Assembly: GCA_947652605.1 (NCBI GenBank)
Contig: OX393584.1
Coordinates: 31,669,467 to 31,733,466 of the forward strand
Source of the DNA: Elmis aenea
Taxonomy: Eukaryota > Arthropoda > Insecta > Coleoptera > Elmidae
Length of the DNA stretch: 64,000 nucleotides
Reading direction: 5' to 3'
Made by a program: the position numbers and the translations under genes. Below the pieces are notes generated by a model that worked only from the letters and a program-made list of their open reading frames with translations, had not been told where the DNA came from and searched no databases. Each line of letters starts with the position of its first letter. Within the stretch, counting starts at the first letter, position 1. This document shows, piece by piece, positions 32,491 through 47,407 of this stretch.

Positions 32491-35400
32491 AAAATCGTAT
32501 TTAGGGGCTAATAATCCTTAATTCGCTCATAACTAATGTGTATAAGAAGTTTGAAGCCATTTGCTGTAGTTTTAAGAAAATCGATTTTTTTGTCGAAAAA
32601 AGTGCAAAGACTATATATAGCCTTTGTACTTTTCCCATTTTTCACGAAAAGTTAAAAATCGTATTTAGGGGCTAATAATCCTTAATTCGCTCATAACTAA
32701 TGTGTATAAGAAGTTTGAAGCCATTTGCTGTAGTTTTAAGAAAATCGATTTTTTTGTCGAAAAAAGTGCAGACTATATATAGCCTTTGTACTTTTTCCAT
32801 TTTTCACGAAAAATTAAAAATCGTATTTAGGGGCTAATAATCCTTAAGTTGGTCATAACTAACGTGTATAAGAAGTTTGAAGCCATTTGCTGTAGTTTTA
32901 AGAAAATCGATTTTTTTGTCGAAAAAAGTGCAAAGACTATAGCCTTTGTACTTTTCCCATTTTTCACGAAAAATTAAAAATCGTATTTAGGGGCTAATAA
33001 TCCTTAATTCGCTCATAACTAATGTGTATAAGAAGTTTGAAGCCATTTGCTGTAGTTTTAAGAAAATCGATTTTTTTGTCGAAAAAAGTGCAAAGACTAT
33101 ATATAGCCTTTGTACTTTTCCCATTTTTCACGAAAAATTAAAAATCGTATTTAGGGGCTAATAATCCTTAATTTGGTCATAACTAACGTGTATAAGAAGT
33201 TTGAAGCCATTTGTTGTAGTTTTAAGAAAATCGATTATTTTGTCGAAAAAAGTGCAAAGACTATAGCCTTTGTACTTTTCCCATTTTTCACGAAAAATTA
33301 AAAATCGTATTTAGGGGCTAATAATCCTTAATTCGCTCATAACTAATGTGTATAAGAAGTTTGAAGCCATTTGCTGTAGTTTTAAGAAAATCGATTTTTT
33401 TGTCGAAAAAAGTGCAAAGACTATAATAGCCTTTGTATTTTTCCCATTTTTCACGAAAAATTAAAAATCGTATTTAGGGGCTAATAATCCTTAATTCGCT
33501 CATAACTAATGTGTATAAGAAGTTTGAAGCCAATTGCTGTAGTTTTAAGAAAATCGATTTTTTTGTCGAAAAAAGTGCAAAGACTATAGCCTTTGTACTT
33601 TTCCCATTTTTCACGAAAAATTAAAAATCGTATTTAGGGGCTAATAATCCTTAATTCGCTCATAACTAATGTGTATAAGAAGTTTGAAGCCATTTGCTGT
33701 AGTTTTAAGAAAATCGATTTTTTTGTCGAAAAAAGTGCAAAGACTATAGCCTTTGTACTTTTTCCATTTTTCACGAAAAATTAAAAATCGTATTTAGGGG
33801 CTAATAATCCTTAAGTTGGTCATAACTAACGTGTATAAGAAGTTTGAAGCCATTTGCTGTAGTTTTAAGAAAATCGATTTTTTTGTCGAAAAAAGTGCAA
33901 AGACTATAGCCTTTGTACTTTTCCCATTTTTTACGAAAAATTAAAAATGGTATTTAGGGGCTAATAATCCTTAATTCGCTCATAACTAATGTGTATAAGA
34001 AGTTTGAAGCCATTTGCTGTAGTTTTAAGAAAATCGATTTTTTTGTCGAAAAAAGTGCAAAGACTTATAGCCTTTGTACTTTTCCCATTTTTCACGAAAA
34101 ATTAAAAATCGTATTTAGGGGCTAATAATCCTTAATTTGCTCATAACTAATGTGTATAAGAAGTTTGAAGCCAATTGCTGTAGTTTTAAGAAAATCGATT
34201 TTTTTGTCGAAAAAAGTGCAAAGACTTATAGCCTTTGTACTTTTCCCATTTTTCACGAAAAATTAAAAATCGTATTTAGGGGCTAATAATCCTTAATTCG
34301 CTCATAACTAATGTGTATAAGAAGTTTGAAGCCATTTGCTGTAGTTTTAAGAAAATCGATTTTTTTGTCGAAAAAAGTGCAAAGAGTATATATAGCCTTT
34401 GTACTTTTCCCATTTTTCACGAAAAATTAAAAATCGTATTTAGGGGCTAATAATCCTTAAGTTGGTCATAACTAACGTGTATAAGAAGTTTGAAGCCATT
34501 TGCTGTAGTTTTAAGAAAATCGATTTTTTTGTCGAAAAAAGTGCAAAGACTATATATAGCCTTTGTACTTTTCCCATTTTTCACGAAAAATTAAAAATCG
34601 TATTTAGGGGCTAATAATCATTAACTTGCTCATAACTAACGTGTATAAGAAGTTTGAAGCCATTTGCTATAGTTTTAAGAAAATCGATTTTTTTGTCGAA
34701 AAAAGTGCAAAGAGTATATATAGCCTTTGTACTTTTCCCATTTTTCACGAAAAATTAAAAATCGTATTTAGGGGCTAATAATCCTCAATTTGGTCATAAC
34801 TAACGTGTATAAGAAGTTTGAAGCCATTTGTTGTAGTTTTAAGAAAATCGATTATTTTGTCGAAAAAAGTGCAAAGACTATAGCCTTTGTACTTTTCCCA
34901 TTTTTCACGAAAAATTAAAAATGGTATTTAGGGGCTAATAATCCTTTATTCGCTCATAACTAATGTGTATAAGAAGTTTGAAGCCATTTGCTATAGTTTT
35001 AAGAAAATCGATTTTTTTGTCGAAAAAAAGTGCAAAGACTATAGCCTTTGTACTTTTCCCATTTTTCACGAAAAATTAAAAATCGTATTTAGGGGCTAAT
35101 AATCCTTAACTTGCTCATAACTAACGTGTATAAGAAGTTTGAAGCCATTTGCTATAGTTTTAAGAAAATCGATTTTTTTGTCGAAAAAAGTGCAAAGACT
35201 ATAATAGCCTTTGTATTTTTCCCATCTTTCACGAAAAATTAAAAATCGTATTTAGGGGCTAATAATCCTTAATTTGGTCATAACTAACGTGTATAAGAAG
35301 TTTGAAGCCATTTGTTGTAGTTTTAAGAAAATCGATTATTTTGTCGAAAAAAGTGCAAAGACTATAGCCTTTGTACTTTTCCCATTTTTCACGAAAAATT

Positions 35401-38400
35401 AAAAATCGTATTTAGGGGCTAATAATCCTTAATTCGCTCATAACTAATGTGTATAAGAAGTTTGAAGCCATTTGCTGTAGTTTTAAGAAAATCGATTTTT
35501 TTGTCGAAAAAAGTGCAAAGACTATAATAGCCTTTGTATTTTTCCCATTTTTCACGAAAAATTAAAAATCGTATTTAGGGGCTAATAATCCTTAATTCGC
35601 TCATAACTAATGTGTATAAGAAGTTTGAAGCCAATTGCTGTAGTTTTAAGAAAATCGATTATTTTGTCGAAAAAAGTGCAAAGACTATAGCCTTTGTACT
35701 TTTCCCATTTTTCACGAAAAATTAAAAATCGTATTTAGGGGCTAATAATCCTTAATTCGCTCATAACTAATGTGTATAAGAAGTTTGAAGCCAATTGCTG
35801 TAGTTTTAAGAAAATCGATTTTTTTGTCGAAAAAAGTGCAAAGACTTATAGCCTTTGTACTTTTCCCATTTTTCACGAAAAATTAAAAATCGTATTTAGG
35901 GGCTAATAATCCTTAATTCGCTAACTAATGTGTATAAGAAGTTTGAAGCCATTTGCTGTAGTTTTAAGAAAATCGATTTTTTTGTCGAAAAAAGTGCAAA
36001 GACTATAGCCTTTGTACTTTTCCCATTTTTCACGAAAAATTAAAAATCGTATTTAGGGGCTAATAATCCTTAAGTTGGTCATAACTAACGTGTATAAGAA
36101 GTTTGAAGCCATTTGCTGTAGTTTTAAGAAAATCGATTTTTTTGTCGAAAAAAGTGCAAAGACTATTATAGCCTTTGTACTTTTCCCATTTTTCACGAAA
36201 AATTAAAAATCGTATTTAGGGGCTAATAATCATTAACTTGCTCATAACTAACGTGTATAAGAAGTTTGAAGCCATTTGCTATAGTTTTAAGAAAATCGAT
36301 TTTTTTGTCGAAAAAAGTGCAAAGAGTATATATAGCCTTTGTACTTTTCCCATTTTTCACGAAAAATTAAAAATCGTATTTAGGGGCTAATAATCCTTAA
36401 GTTGGTCATAACTAACGTGTATAAGAAGTTTGAAGCCATTTGCTGTAGTTTTAAGAAAATCGATTTTTTTGTCGAAAAAAGTGCAAAGACTATATATAGC
36501 CTTTGTACTTTTCCCATTTTTCACGAAAAATTAAAAATCGTATTTAGGGGCTAATAATCATTAACTTGCTCATAACTAACGTGTATAAGAAGTTTGAAGC
36601 CATTTGCTATAGTTTTAAGAAAATCGATTTTTTTGTCGAAAAAAGTGCAAAGAGTATATATAGCCTTTGTACTTTTCCCATTTTTCACGAAAAATTAAAA
36701 ATCGTATTTAGGGGCTAATAATCCTTTATTCGCTCATAACTAATGTGTATAAGAAGTTTGAAGCCATTTGCTATAGTTTTAAGAAAATCGATTTTTTTGT
36801 CGAAAAAAAGTGCAAAGACTATAGCCTTTGTACTTTTCCCATTTTTCACGAAAAATTAAAAATCGTATTTAGGGGCTAATAATCCTTAACTTGCTCATAA
36901 CTAACGTGTATAAGAAGTTTGAAGCCATTTGCTATAGTTTTAAGAAAATCGATTTTTTTGTCGAAAAAAGTGCAAAGACTATAATAGCCTTTGTATTTTT
37001 CCCATCTTTCACGAAAAATTAAAAATCGTATTTAGGGGCTAATAATCCTTAATTCGCTCATAACTAATGTGTATAAGAAGTTTGAAGCCAATTGCTGTAG
37101 TTTTAAGAAAATCGATTTTTTTGTCGAAAAAAGTGCAAAGACTATAGCCTTTGTACTTTTCCCATTTTTTACGAAAAATTAAAAATCGTATTTAGGGGCT
37201 AATAATCCTTAATTCGCTCATAACTAATGTGTATAAGAAGTTTGAAGCCATTTGCTGTAGTTTTAAGAAAATCGATTTTTTTGTCGAAAAAAGTGCAAAG
37301 ACTATAGCCTTTGTACTTTTCCCATTTTTCACGAAAAATTAAAAATAGTATTTAGGGGCTAATAATCCTTAATTTGCTCATAACTAACGTGTATAAGAAG
37401 TTTAAAGCCAGTTGCTGTAGTTTTAAGAAAATCGATTTTTTTGTCGAAAAAAGTGCAAAGACTATAGCCTTTGTACTTTTCCCATTTTTCACGAAAAATT
37501 AAAAATCGTATTTAGGGGCTAATAATCCTTAATTTGCTCATAACTAACGTGTATAAGAAGTTTAAAGCCAGTTGCTGTAGTTTAAAGAAAATCGATTTTT
37601 TTTTCGAAAAAAGTGCAAAGACTATAGCCTCTGTACTTTTCCCATTTTTCACGAAAAATTAAAAATCGTATTTAGGGGCTAATAATCCTTAATTCGCTCA
37701 TAACTAATGTGTATAAGAAGTTTGAAGCCATTTGCTGTAGTTTTAAAAAATCGATTTTTTTGTCGAAAAAAAGTGCAAAGACTATAGCCTTTGTACTTTT
37801 CCCATTTTTCACGAAAAATTAAAAATCGTATTTAGGGGCTAATAATCCTTAACTTGCTCATAACTAACGTGTATAAGAAGTTTGAAGCCATTTGCTATAG
37901 TTTTAAGAAAATCGATTTTTTTGTCGAAAAAAGTGCAAAGACTATAATAGCCTTTGTATTTTTCCCATTTTTCACGAAAAATTAAAAATCGTATTTAGGG
38001 GCTAATAATCCTTAATTCGCTCATAACTAATGTGTATAAGAAGTTTGAAGCCAATTGCTGTAGTTTTAAGAAAATCGATTTTTTTGTCGAAAAAAGTGCA
38101 AAGACTATAGCCTTTGTACTTTTCCCATTTTTCACGAAAAATTAAAAATCGTATTTAGGGGCTAATAATCCTTAATTCGCTCATAACTAATGTGTATAAG
38201 AAGTTTGAAGCCATTTGCTGTAGTTTTAAGAAAATCGATTTTTTTGTCGAAAAAAGTGCAAAGACTATAGCCTTTGTACTTTTTCCATTTTTCACGAAAA
38301 ATTAAAAATCGTATTTAGGGGCTAATAATCCTTAAGTTGGTCATAACTAACGTGTATAAGAAGTTTGAAGCCATTTGCTGTAGTTTTAAGAAAATCGATT

Positions 38401-41400
38401 TTTTTGTCGAAAAAAGTGCAAAGACTATAGCCTTTGTACTTTTCCCATTTTTCACGAAAAATTAAAAATGGTATTTAGGGGCTAATAATCCTTAATTCGC
38501 TCATAACTAATGTGTATAAGAAGTTTGAAGCCATTTGCTGTAGTTTTAAGAAAATCGATTTTTTTGTCGAAAAAAGTGCAAAGACTATAGCCTTTGTACT
38601 TTTCCCATTTTTCACGAAAAATTAAAAATCGTATTTAGGGGCTAATAATCCTTAATTCGCTCATAACTAATGTGTATAAGAAGTTTGAAGCCAATTGCTG
38701 TAGTTTTAAGAAAATCGATTATTTTGTCGAAAAAAGTGCAAAGACTATATAGCCTTTGTACTTTTCCCATTTTTCACGAAAAATTAAAAATCATATTTAG
38801 GGGCTTATAATCCTTAATTTGGTCATAACTAACGTGTATAAGAAGTTTGAAGCCATTTGTTGTAGTTTTAAGAAAATCGATTATTTTGTCGAAAAAAGTG
38901 CAAAGACTAGCCTTTGTACTTTTCCCATTTTTCACGAAAAATTAAAAATCGTATTTAGGGGCTAATAATCCTTAATTCGCTCATAACTAATGTGTATAAG
39001 AAGTTTGAAGCCATTTGCTGTAGTTTTAAGAAAATCGATTTTTTTGTCGAAAAAAGTGCAAAGACTATAAGCCTTTGTACTTTTCCCATTTTTCACGAAA
39101 AATTAAAAATCGTATTTAGGGGCTAATAATCCTTAATTTGGTCATAACTAACTATATAATATAGCCTTTGTACTTTTTCCATTTTTCACGAAAAATTAAA
39201 AATCGTATTTAGGGGCTAATAATCCTTAAGTTGGTCATAACTAACGTGTATAAGAAGTTTGAAGCCATTTGCTGTAGTTTTAAGAAAATCGATTTTTTTG
39301 TCGAAAAAAGTGCAGACTATAGCCTTTGTACTTTTTCCATTTTTCACGAAAAATTAAAAATCGTATTTAGGGGCTAATAATCCTTAAGTTGGTCATAACT
39401 AACTTGTATAAGAAGTTTGAAGCCATTTGCTGTAGTTTTAAGAAAATCGATTTTTTTGTCGAAAAAAGTGCAAAGACTATAAGCCTTTGTACTTTTCCCA
39501 TTTTTCACGAAAAATTAAAAATCGTATTTAGGGGCTAATAATCCTTAATTTGGTCATAACTAACTATATAATATAGCCTTTGTACTTTTTCCATTTTTCA
39601 CGAAAAATTAAAAATCGTATTTAGGGGCTAATAATCCTTAAGTTGGTCATAACTAACGTGTATAAGAAGTTTGAAGCCATTTGCTGTAGTTTTAAGAAAA
39701 TCGATTTTTTTGTCGAAAAAAGTGCAGACTATAGCCTTTGTACTTTTTCCATTTTTCACGAAAAATTAAAAATCGTATTTAGGGGCTAATAATCCTTAAG
39801 TTGGTCATAACTAACGTGTATAAGAAGTTTGAAGCCATTTGCTGTAGTTTTAAGAAAATCGATTTTTTTGTCGAAAAAAGTGCAAAGACTATAAGCCTTT
39901 GTATTTAGGGGCTAATAATCCTTAAGTTGGTCATAACTAACGTGTATAAGAAGTTTGAAGCCATTTGCTGTAGTTTTAAGAAAATCGATTTTTTTGTCGA
40001 AAAAAGTGCAAAGACTATATATAGCCTTTGTACTTTTCCCATTTTTCACGAAAAATTAAAAATCGTATTTAGGGGCTAATAATCCTTAATTTGCTCATAA
40101 CTAACGTGTATAAGAAGTTTGAAGCCATTTGCTGTAGTTTTAAGAAAATCGATTTTTTTGTCGAAAAAAGTGCAAAGACTATAGCCTTTGTACTTTTTCC
40201 ATTTTTCACGAAAAATTAAAAATCGTATTTAGGGGCTAATAATCCTTAAGTTGGTCATAACTAACGTGTATAAGAAGTTTGAAGCCATTTGCTGTAGTTT
40301 TAAGAAAATCGATTTTTTTGTCGAAAAAAGTGCAAAGACTATAGCCTTTGTACTTTTCCCATTTTTCACGAAAAATTAAAAATCGTATTTAGGGGCTAAT
40401 AATCCTTAATTTGGTCATAACTTACGTGTATAAGAAGTTTGAAGCCATTTGTTGTAGTTTTAAGAAAATCGATTATTTTGTCGAAAAAAGTGCAGACTAT
40501 AGCCTTTGTACTTTTCCCATTTTTCACGAAAAATTAAAAATCGTATTTAGGGGCTAATAATCCTTAATTCGCTCATAACTAATGTGTATAAGAAGTTTGA
40601 AGCCATTTGCTGTAGTTTTAAGAAAATCGATTTTTTTGTCGAAAAAAGTGCAAAGACTATATATAGCCTTTGTACTTTTCCCATTTTTCACGAAAAATTA
40701 AAAATCGTATTTAGGGGCTAATAATCCTTAAGTTGGTCATAACTAACGTGTATAAGAAGTTTGAAGCCATTTGCTGTAGTTTTAAGAAAATCGATTTTTT
40801 TGTCGAAAAAAGTGCAAAGACTATATATAGCCTTTGTACTTTTCCCATTTTTCACGAAAAATTAAAAATCGTATTTAGGGGCTAATAATCCTTAAGTTGG
40901 TCATAACTAACGTGTATAAGAAGTTTGAAGCCATTTGCTGTAGTTTTAAGAAAATCGATTATTTTGTCGAAAAAAGTGCAAAGACTATAGCCTTTGTACT
41001 TTTCCCATTTTTCACGAAAAATTAAAAATCGTATTTAGGGGCTAATAATCCTTAATTTGGTCATAACTAACGTGTATAAGAAGTTTGAAGCCATTTGTTG
41101 TAGTTTTAAGAAAATCGATTATTTTGTCGAAAAAAGTGCAAAGACTATAGCCTTTGTACTTTTCCCATTTTTCACGAAAAATTAAAAATCGTATTTAGGG
41201 GCTAATAATCCTTAATTTGGTCATAACTAACGTGTATAAGAAGTTTGAAGCCATTTGTTGTAGTTTTAAGAAAATCGATTATTTTGTCGAAAAAAGTGCA
41301 GACTATAGCCTTTGTACTTTTCCCATTTTTCACGAAAAATTAAAAATCGTATTTAGGGGCTAATAATCCTTAAGTTGGTCATAACTAACGTGTATAAGAA

Positions 41401-44400
41401 GTTTGAAGCCATTTGCTGTAGTTTTAAGAAAATCGATTTTTTTGTCGAAAAAAGTGCAAAGACTATAGCCTTTGTACTTTTCCCATTTTTCACGAAAAAT
41501 TAAAAATCGTATTTAGGGGCTAATAATCCTTAATTTGCTCATAACTAACGTGTATAAGAAGTTTGAAGCCATTTGCTGTAGTTTTAAGAAAATCGATTTT
41601 TTTGTCGAAAAAAGTGCAAAGACTATAGCCTTTGTACTTTTTCCATTTTTCACGAAAAATTAAAAATCGTATTTAGGGGCTAATAATCCTTAAGTTGGTC
41701 ATAACTAACGTGTATAAGAAGTTTGAAGCCATTTGCTGTAGTTTTAAGAAAATCGATTTTTTTGTCGAAAAAAGTGCAAAGACTATAGCCTTTGTACTTT
41801 TCCCATTTTTCACGAAAAATTAAAAATCGTATTTAGGGGCTAATAATCCTTAATTCGCTCATAACTAATGTGTATAAGAAGTTTGAAGCCATTTGCTGTA
41901 GTTTTAAGAAAATCGATTTTTTTGTCGAAAAAAGTGCAAAGACTATAGCCTTTGTACTTTTTCCATTTTTTACGAAAAATTAAAAATCGTATTTAGGGGC
42001 TAATAATCCTTAAGTTGGTCATAACTAACGTGTATAAGAAGTTTGAAGCCATTTGCTGTAGTTTTAAGAAAATCGATTTTTTTGTCGAAAAAAGTGCAAA
42101 GACTATAAGCCTTTGTACTTTTCCCATTTTTCACGAAAAATTAAAAATCGTATTTAGGGGCTAATAATCCTTAATTTGGTCATAACTAACGTGTATAAGA
42201 AGTTTGAAGCCATTTGTTGTAGTTTTAAGAAAATCGATTATTTTGTCGAAAAAAGTGCAAAGACTATAAGCCTTTGTACTTTTCCCATTTTTCACGAAAA
42301 ATTTAAAAATCGTATTTAGGGGCTAATAATCCTTAATTTGGTCATAACTAACGTGTATAAGAAGTTTGAAGCCATTTGTTGTAGTTTTAAGAAAATCGAT
42401 TATTTTGTCGAAAAAAGTGCAGACTATAGCCTTTGTACTTTTCCCATTTTTCACGAAAAATTAAAAATCGTATTTAGGGGCTAATAATCCTTAAGTTGGT
42501 CATAACTAACGTGTATAAGAAGTTTGAAGCCATTTGCTGTAGTTTTAAGAAAATCGATTTTTTTGTCGAAAAAAGTGCAAAGACTATAAGCCTTTGTACT
42601 TTTCCCATTTTTCACGAAAAATTAAAAATCGTATTTAGGGGCTAATAATCCTTAATTCGCTCATAACTAATGTGTATAAGAAGTTTGAAGCCATTTGCTG
42701 TAGTTTTAAGAAAATCGATTTTTTTGTCGAAAAAAGTGCAAAGACTATATATAGCCTTTGTACTTTTCCCATTTTTCACGAAAAATTAAAAATCGTATTT
42801 AGGGGCTAATAATCCTTAATTTGGTCATAACTAACGTGTATAAGAAGTTTGAAGCCATTTGTTGTAGTTTTAAGAAAATCGATTATTTTGTCGAAAAAAG
42901 TGCAGACTATAGCCTTTGTACTTTTCCCATTTTTCACGAAAAATTAAAAATCGTATTTAGGGGCTAATAATCCTTAAGTTGGTCATAACTAACGTGTATA
43001 AGAAGTTTGAAGCCATTTGCTGTAGTTTTAAGAAAATCGATTTTTTTGTCGAAAAAAGTGCAAAGACTATAAGCCTTTGTACTTTTCCCATTTTTCACGA
43101 AAAATTAAAAATCGTATTTAGGGGCTAATAATCCTTAATTCGCTCATAACTAATGTGTATAAGAAGTTTGAAGCCATTTGCTGTAGTTTTAAGAAAATCG
43201 ATTTTTTTGTCGAAAAAAGTGCAAAGACTATATATAGCCTTTGTACTTTTTCCATTTTTCACGAAAAATTAAAAATCGTATTTAGGGGCTAATAATCCTT
43301 AATTTGGTCATAACTAACGTGTATAAGAAGTTTGAAGCCATTTGTTGTAGTTTTAAGAAAATCGATTATTTTGTCGAAAAAAGTGCAAAGACTATAGCCT
43401 TTGTACTTTTCCCATTTTTCACGAAAAATTAAAAATCGTATTTAGGGGCTAATAATCCTTAATTTGCTCATAACTAACGTGTATAAGAAGTTTGAAGCCA
43501 GTTGCTGTAGTTTAAAGAAAATCGATTTTTTTTTCGAAAAAAGTGCAAAGACTATAGCCTTTGTACTTTTCCCATTTTTCACGAAAAATTAAAAATCGTA
43601 TTTAGGGGCTAATAATCCTTAATTTGCTCATAACTAACGTGTATAAGAAGTTTAAAGCCAGTTGCTGTAGTTTAAAGAAAATCGATTTTTTTTTCAAAAA
43701 AAGTGCAAAGACTATAGCCTTTGTACTTTTCCCATTTTTCACGAAAAATTAAAAATGGTATTTAGGGGCTAATAATCCTTAATTCGCTCATAACTAATGT
43801 GTATAAGAAGTTTGAAGCCATTTGCTATAGTTTTAAGAAAATCGATTTTTTTGTCGAAAAAAAGTGCAAAGACTATAGCCTTTGTACTTTTCCCATTTTT
43901 CACGAAAAATTAAAAATCGTATTTAGGGGCTAATAATCCTTAACTTGCTCATAACTAACGTGTATAAGAAGTTTGAAGCCATTTGCTATAGTTTTAAGAA
44001 AATCGATTTTTTTGTCGAAAAAAGTGCAAAGACTATAGCCTCTGTACTTTTCCCATTTTTCACGAAAAATTAAAAATCGTATTTAGGGGCTAATAATCCT
44101 TAAGTTGGTCATAACTAACGTGTATAAGAAGTTTGAAGCCATTTGCTGTAGTTTTAAGAAAATCGATTTTTTTGTCGAAAAAAGTGCAAAGACTATATAT
44201 AGCCTTTGTACTTTTCCCATTTTTCACGAAAAATTAAAAATCGTATTTAGGGGCTAATAATCCTTAATTTGGTCATAACTAACGTGTATAAGAAGTTTGA
44301 AGCCATTTGTTGTAGTTTTAAGAAAATCGATTATTTTGTCGAAAAAAGTGCAGACTATAGCCTTTGTACTTTTCCCATTTTTCACGAAAAATTAAAAATC

Positions 44401-47400
44401 GTATTTAGGGGCTAATAATCCTTAAGTTGGTCATAACTAACGTGTATAAGAAGTTTGAAGCCATTTGCTGTAGTTTTAAGAAAATCGATTTTTTTGTCGA
44501 AAAAAGTGCAAAGACTATAGCCTTTGTACTTTTTCCATTTTTCACGAAAAATTAAAAATCGTATTTAGGGGCTAATAATCCTTAATTTGGTCATAACTAA
44601 CGTGTATAAGAAGTTTGAAGCCATTTGTTGTAGTTTTAAGAAAATCGATTATTTTGTCGAAAAAAGTGCAAAGACTATAGCCTTTGTACTTTTCCCATTT
44701 TTCACGAAAAATTAAAAATCGTATTTAGGGGCTAATAATCCTTAATTTGCTCATAACTAACGTGTATAAGAAGTTTGAAGCCAGTTGCTGTAGTTTAAAG
44801 AAAATCGATTTTTTTTTCGAAAAAAGTGCAAAGACTATAGCCTTTGTACTTTTCCCATTTTTCACGAAAAATTAAAAATCGTATTTAGGGGCTAATAATC
44901 CTTAATTCGCTCATAACTAATGTGTATAAGAAGTTTGAAGCCATTTGCTGTAGTTTTAAGAAAATCGATTTTTTTGTCGAAAAAAGTGCAAAGACTATAG
45001 CCTTTGTACTTTTCCCATTTTTCACGAAAAATTAAAAATCGTATTTAGGGGCTAATAATCCTTAATTTGCTCATAACTAATGTGTATAAGAAGTTTGAAG
45101 CCATTTGCTGTAGTTTTAAGAAAATCGATTATTTTGTCGAAAAAAGTGCAAAGACTATAGCCTTTGTACTTTTCCCATTTTTCACGAAAAATTAAAAATC
45201 GTATTTAGGGGCTAATAATCCTTAATTTGCTCATAACTAACGTGTATAAGAAGTTTAAAGCCAGTTGCTGTAGTTTAAAGAAAATCGATTTTTTTTTCAA
45301 AAAAAGTGCAAAGACTATAGCCTTTGTACTTTTCCCATTTTTCACGAAAAATTAAAAATGGTATTTAGGGGCTAATAATCCTTAATTCGCTCATAACTAA
45401 TGTGTATAAGAAGTTTGAAGCCATTTGCTATAGTTTTAAGAAAATCGATTTTTTTGTCGAAAAAAAGTGCAAAGACTATAGCCTTTGTACTTTTCCCATT
45501 TTTCACGAAAAATTAAAAATCGTATTTAGGGGCTAATAATCCTTAACTTGCTCATAACTAACGTGTATAAGAAGTTTGAAGCCATTTGCTATAGTTTTAA
45601 GAAAATCGATTTTTTTGTCGAAAAAAGTGCAAAGACTATAGCCTCTGTACTTTTCCCATTTTTCACGAAAAATTAAAAATCGTATTTAGGGGCTAATAAT
45701 CCTTAATTCGCTCATAACTAATGTGTATAAGAAGTTTGAAGCCATTTGCTGTAGTTTTAAGAAAATCGATTTTTTTGTCGAAAAAAGTGCAAAGACTATA
45801 GCCTTTGTACTTTTTCCATTTTTCACGAAAAATTAAAAATCGTATTTAGGGGCTAATAATCCTTAATTCGCTCATAACTAATGTGTATAAGAAGTTTGAA
45901 GCCATTTGCTGTAGTTTTAAGAAAATCGATTTTTTTGTCGAAAAAAGTGCAAAGACTATAGCCTTTGTACTTTTTCCATTTTTCACGAAAAATTAAAAAT
46001 GGTATTTAGGGGCTAATAATCCTTAATTCGCTCATAACTAATGTGTATAAGAAGTTTGAAGCCATTTGCTGTAGTTTTAAGAAAATCGATTTTTTTGTCG
46101 AAAAAAGTGCAAAGACTATAGCCTTTGTACTTTTTCCATTTTTCACGAAAAATTAAAAATCGTATTTAGGGGCTAATAATCCTTAATTCGCTCATAACTA
46201 ATGTGTATAAGAAGTTTAAAGCCATTTGCTGTAGTTTTAAGAAAATCGATTTTTTTGTCGAAAAAAGTGCAAAGACTATAGCCTTTGTACTTTTTCCATT
46301 TTTCACGAAAAATTAAAAATCGTATTTAGGGGCTAATAATCCTTAAGTTGGTCATAACTAACGTGTATAAGAAGTTTGAAGCCATTTGCTGTAGTTTTAA
46401 GAAAATCGATTTTTTTGTCGAAAAAAGTGCAAAGACTATAAGCCTTTGTACTTTTCCCATTTTTCACGAATATTAAAAATCGTATTTAGGGGCTAATAAT
46501 CCTTAATTCGCTCATAACTAATGTGTATAAGAAGTTTGAAGCCATTTGCTGTAGTTTTAAGAAAATCGATTTTTTTGTCGAAAAAAGTGCAAAGACTATA
46601 ATAGCCTTTGTATTTTTCCCATTTTACACGAAAAATTAAAAATCGTATTTAGGGGCTAATAATCCTTAATTCGCTCATAACTAATGTGTATAAGAAGTTT
46701 GAAGCCAATTGCTGTAGTTTTAAGAAAATCGATTTTTTTGTCGAAAAAAGTGCAAAGACTATAGCCTCTGTACTTTTCCCATTTTTCACGAAAAATTAAA
46801 AATCGTATTTAGCGGCTAATAATCCTTAATTCGCTCATAACTAATGTGTATAAGAAGTTTGAAGCCATTTGCTGTAGTTTTAAGAAAATCGATTTTTTTG
46901 TCGAAAAAAGTGCAAAGACTATAGCCTTTGTACTTTTTCCATTTTTCACGAAAAATTAAAAATCGTATTTAGGGGCTAATAATCCTTAAGTTGGTCATAA
47001 CTAACGTGTATAAGAAGTTTGAAGCCATTTGCTGTAGTTTTAAGAAAATCGATTTTTTTGTCGAAAAAAGTGCAAAGACTATAAGCCTTTGTACTTTTCC
47101 CATTTTTCACGAAAAATTAAAAATCTTATTTAGGGGCTAATAATCCTTAATTTGGTCATAACTAACGTGTATAAGAAGTTTGAAGCCATTTGTTGTAGTT
47201 TTAAGAAAATCGATTATTTTGTCGAAAAAAGTGCAAAGACTATACTTTGTACTTTTCCCATTTTTCACGAAAAATTAAAAATCGTATTTAGGGGCTAATA
47301 ATCATTAACTTGCTCATAACTAACGTGTATAAGAAGTTGGAAGCCATTTGCTATAGTTTTAAGAAAATCGATTTTTTTGTCGAAAAAAGTGCAAAGAGTA

Positions 47401-47407
47401 TATAGCC
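32491..47407 (+). repeat. Family A stretch 5 (longest, about 15 kb)
   Basis: Roughly 93 monomers without any family B. Up to about 37.5 kb it copies stretch 3; beyond that it contains its own sub-repeats, including truncated monomers (TAACTATATAATATAGCC at about 39149 and 39561) and a subtype with AAGCCAGTTGCTGTAG and CGATTTTTTTTTCAAAAAAA (about 43.5-45.3 kb). Confidence 0.95.

Larger units (their letters stand above)
22100..37500 (+). repeat. Tandem higher-order repeat, two copies of a 7.5-7.8 kb A+B unit
   Basis: Copy 1 runs from about 22.1 to 29.6 kb, copy 2 from about 29.6 to 37.5 kb. Marker offsets are 7517 (22421/29938, 23351/30868), 7515 after a 2-nt loss, 7835 after two added monomers (23875/31710, 28081/35916) and 7838 after a 3-nt gain (29501/37339). 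Between these events the copies look identical by eye. Confidence 0.93.
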
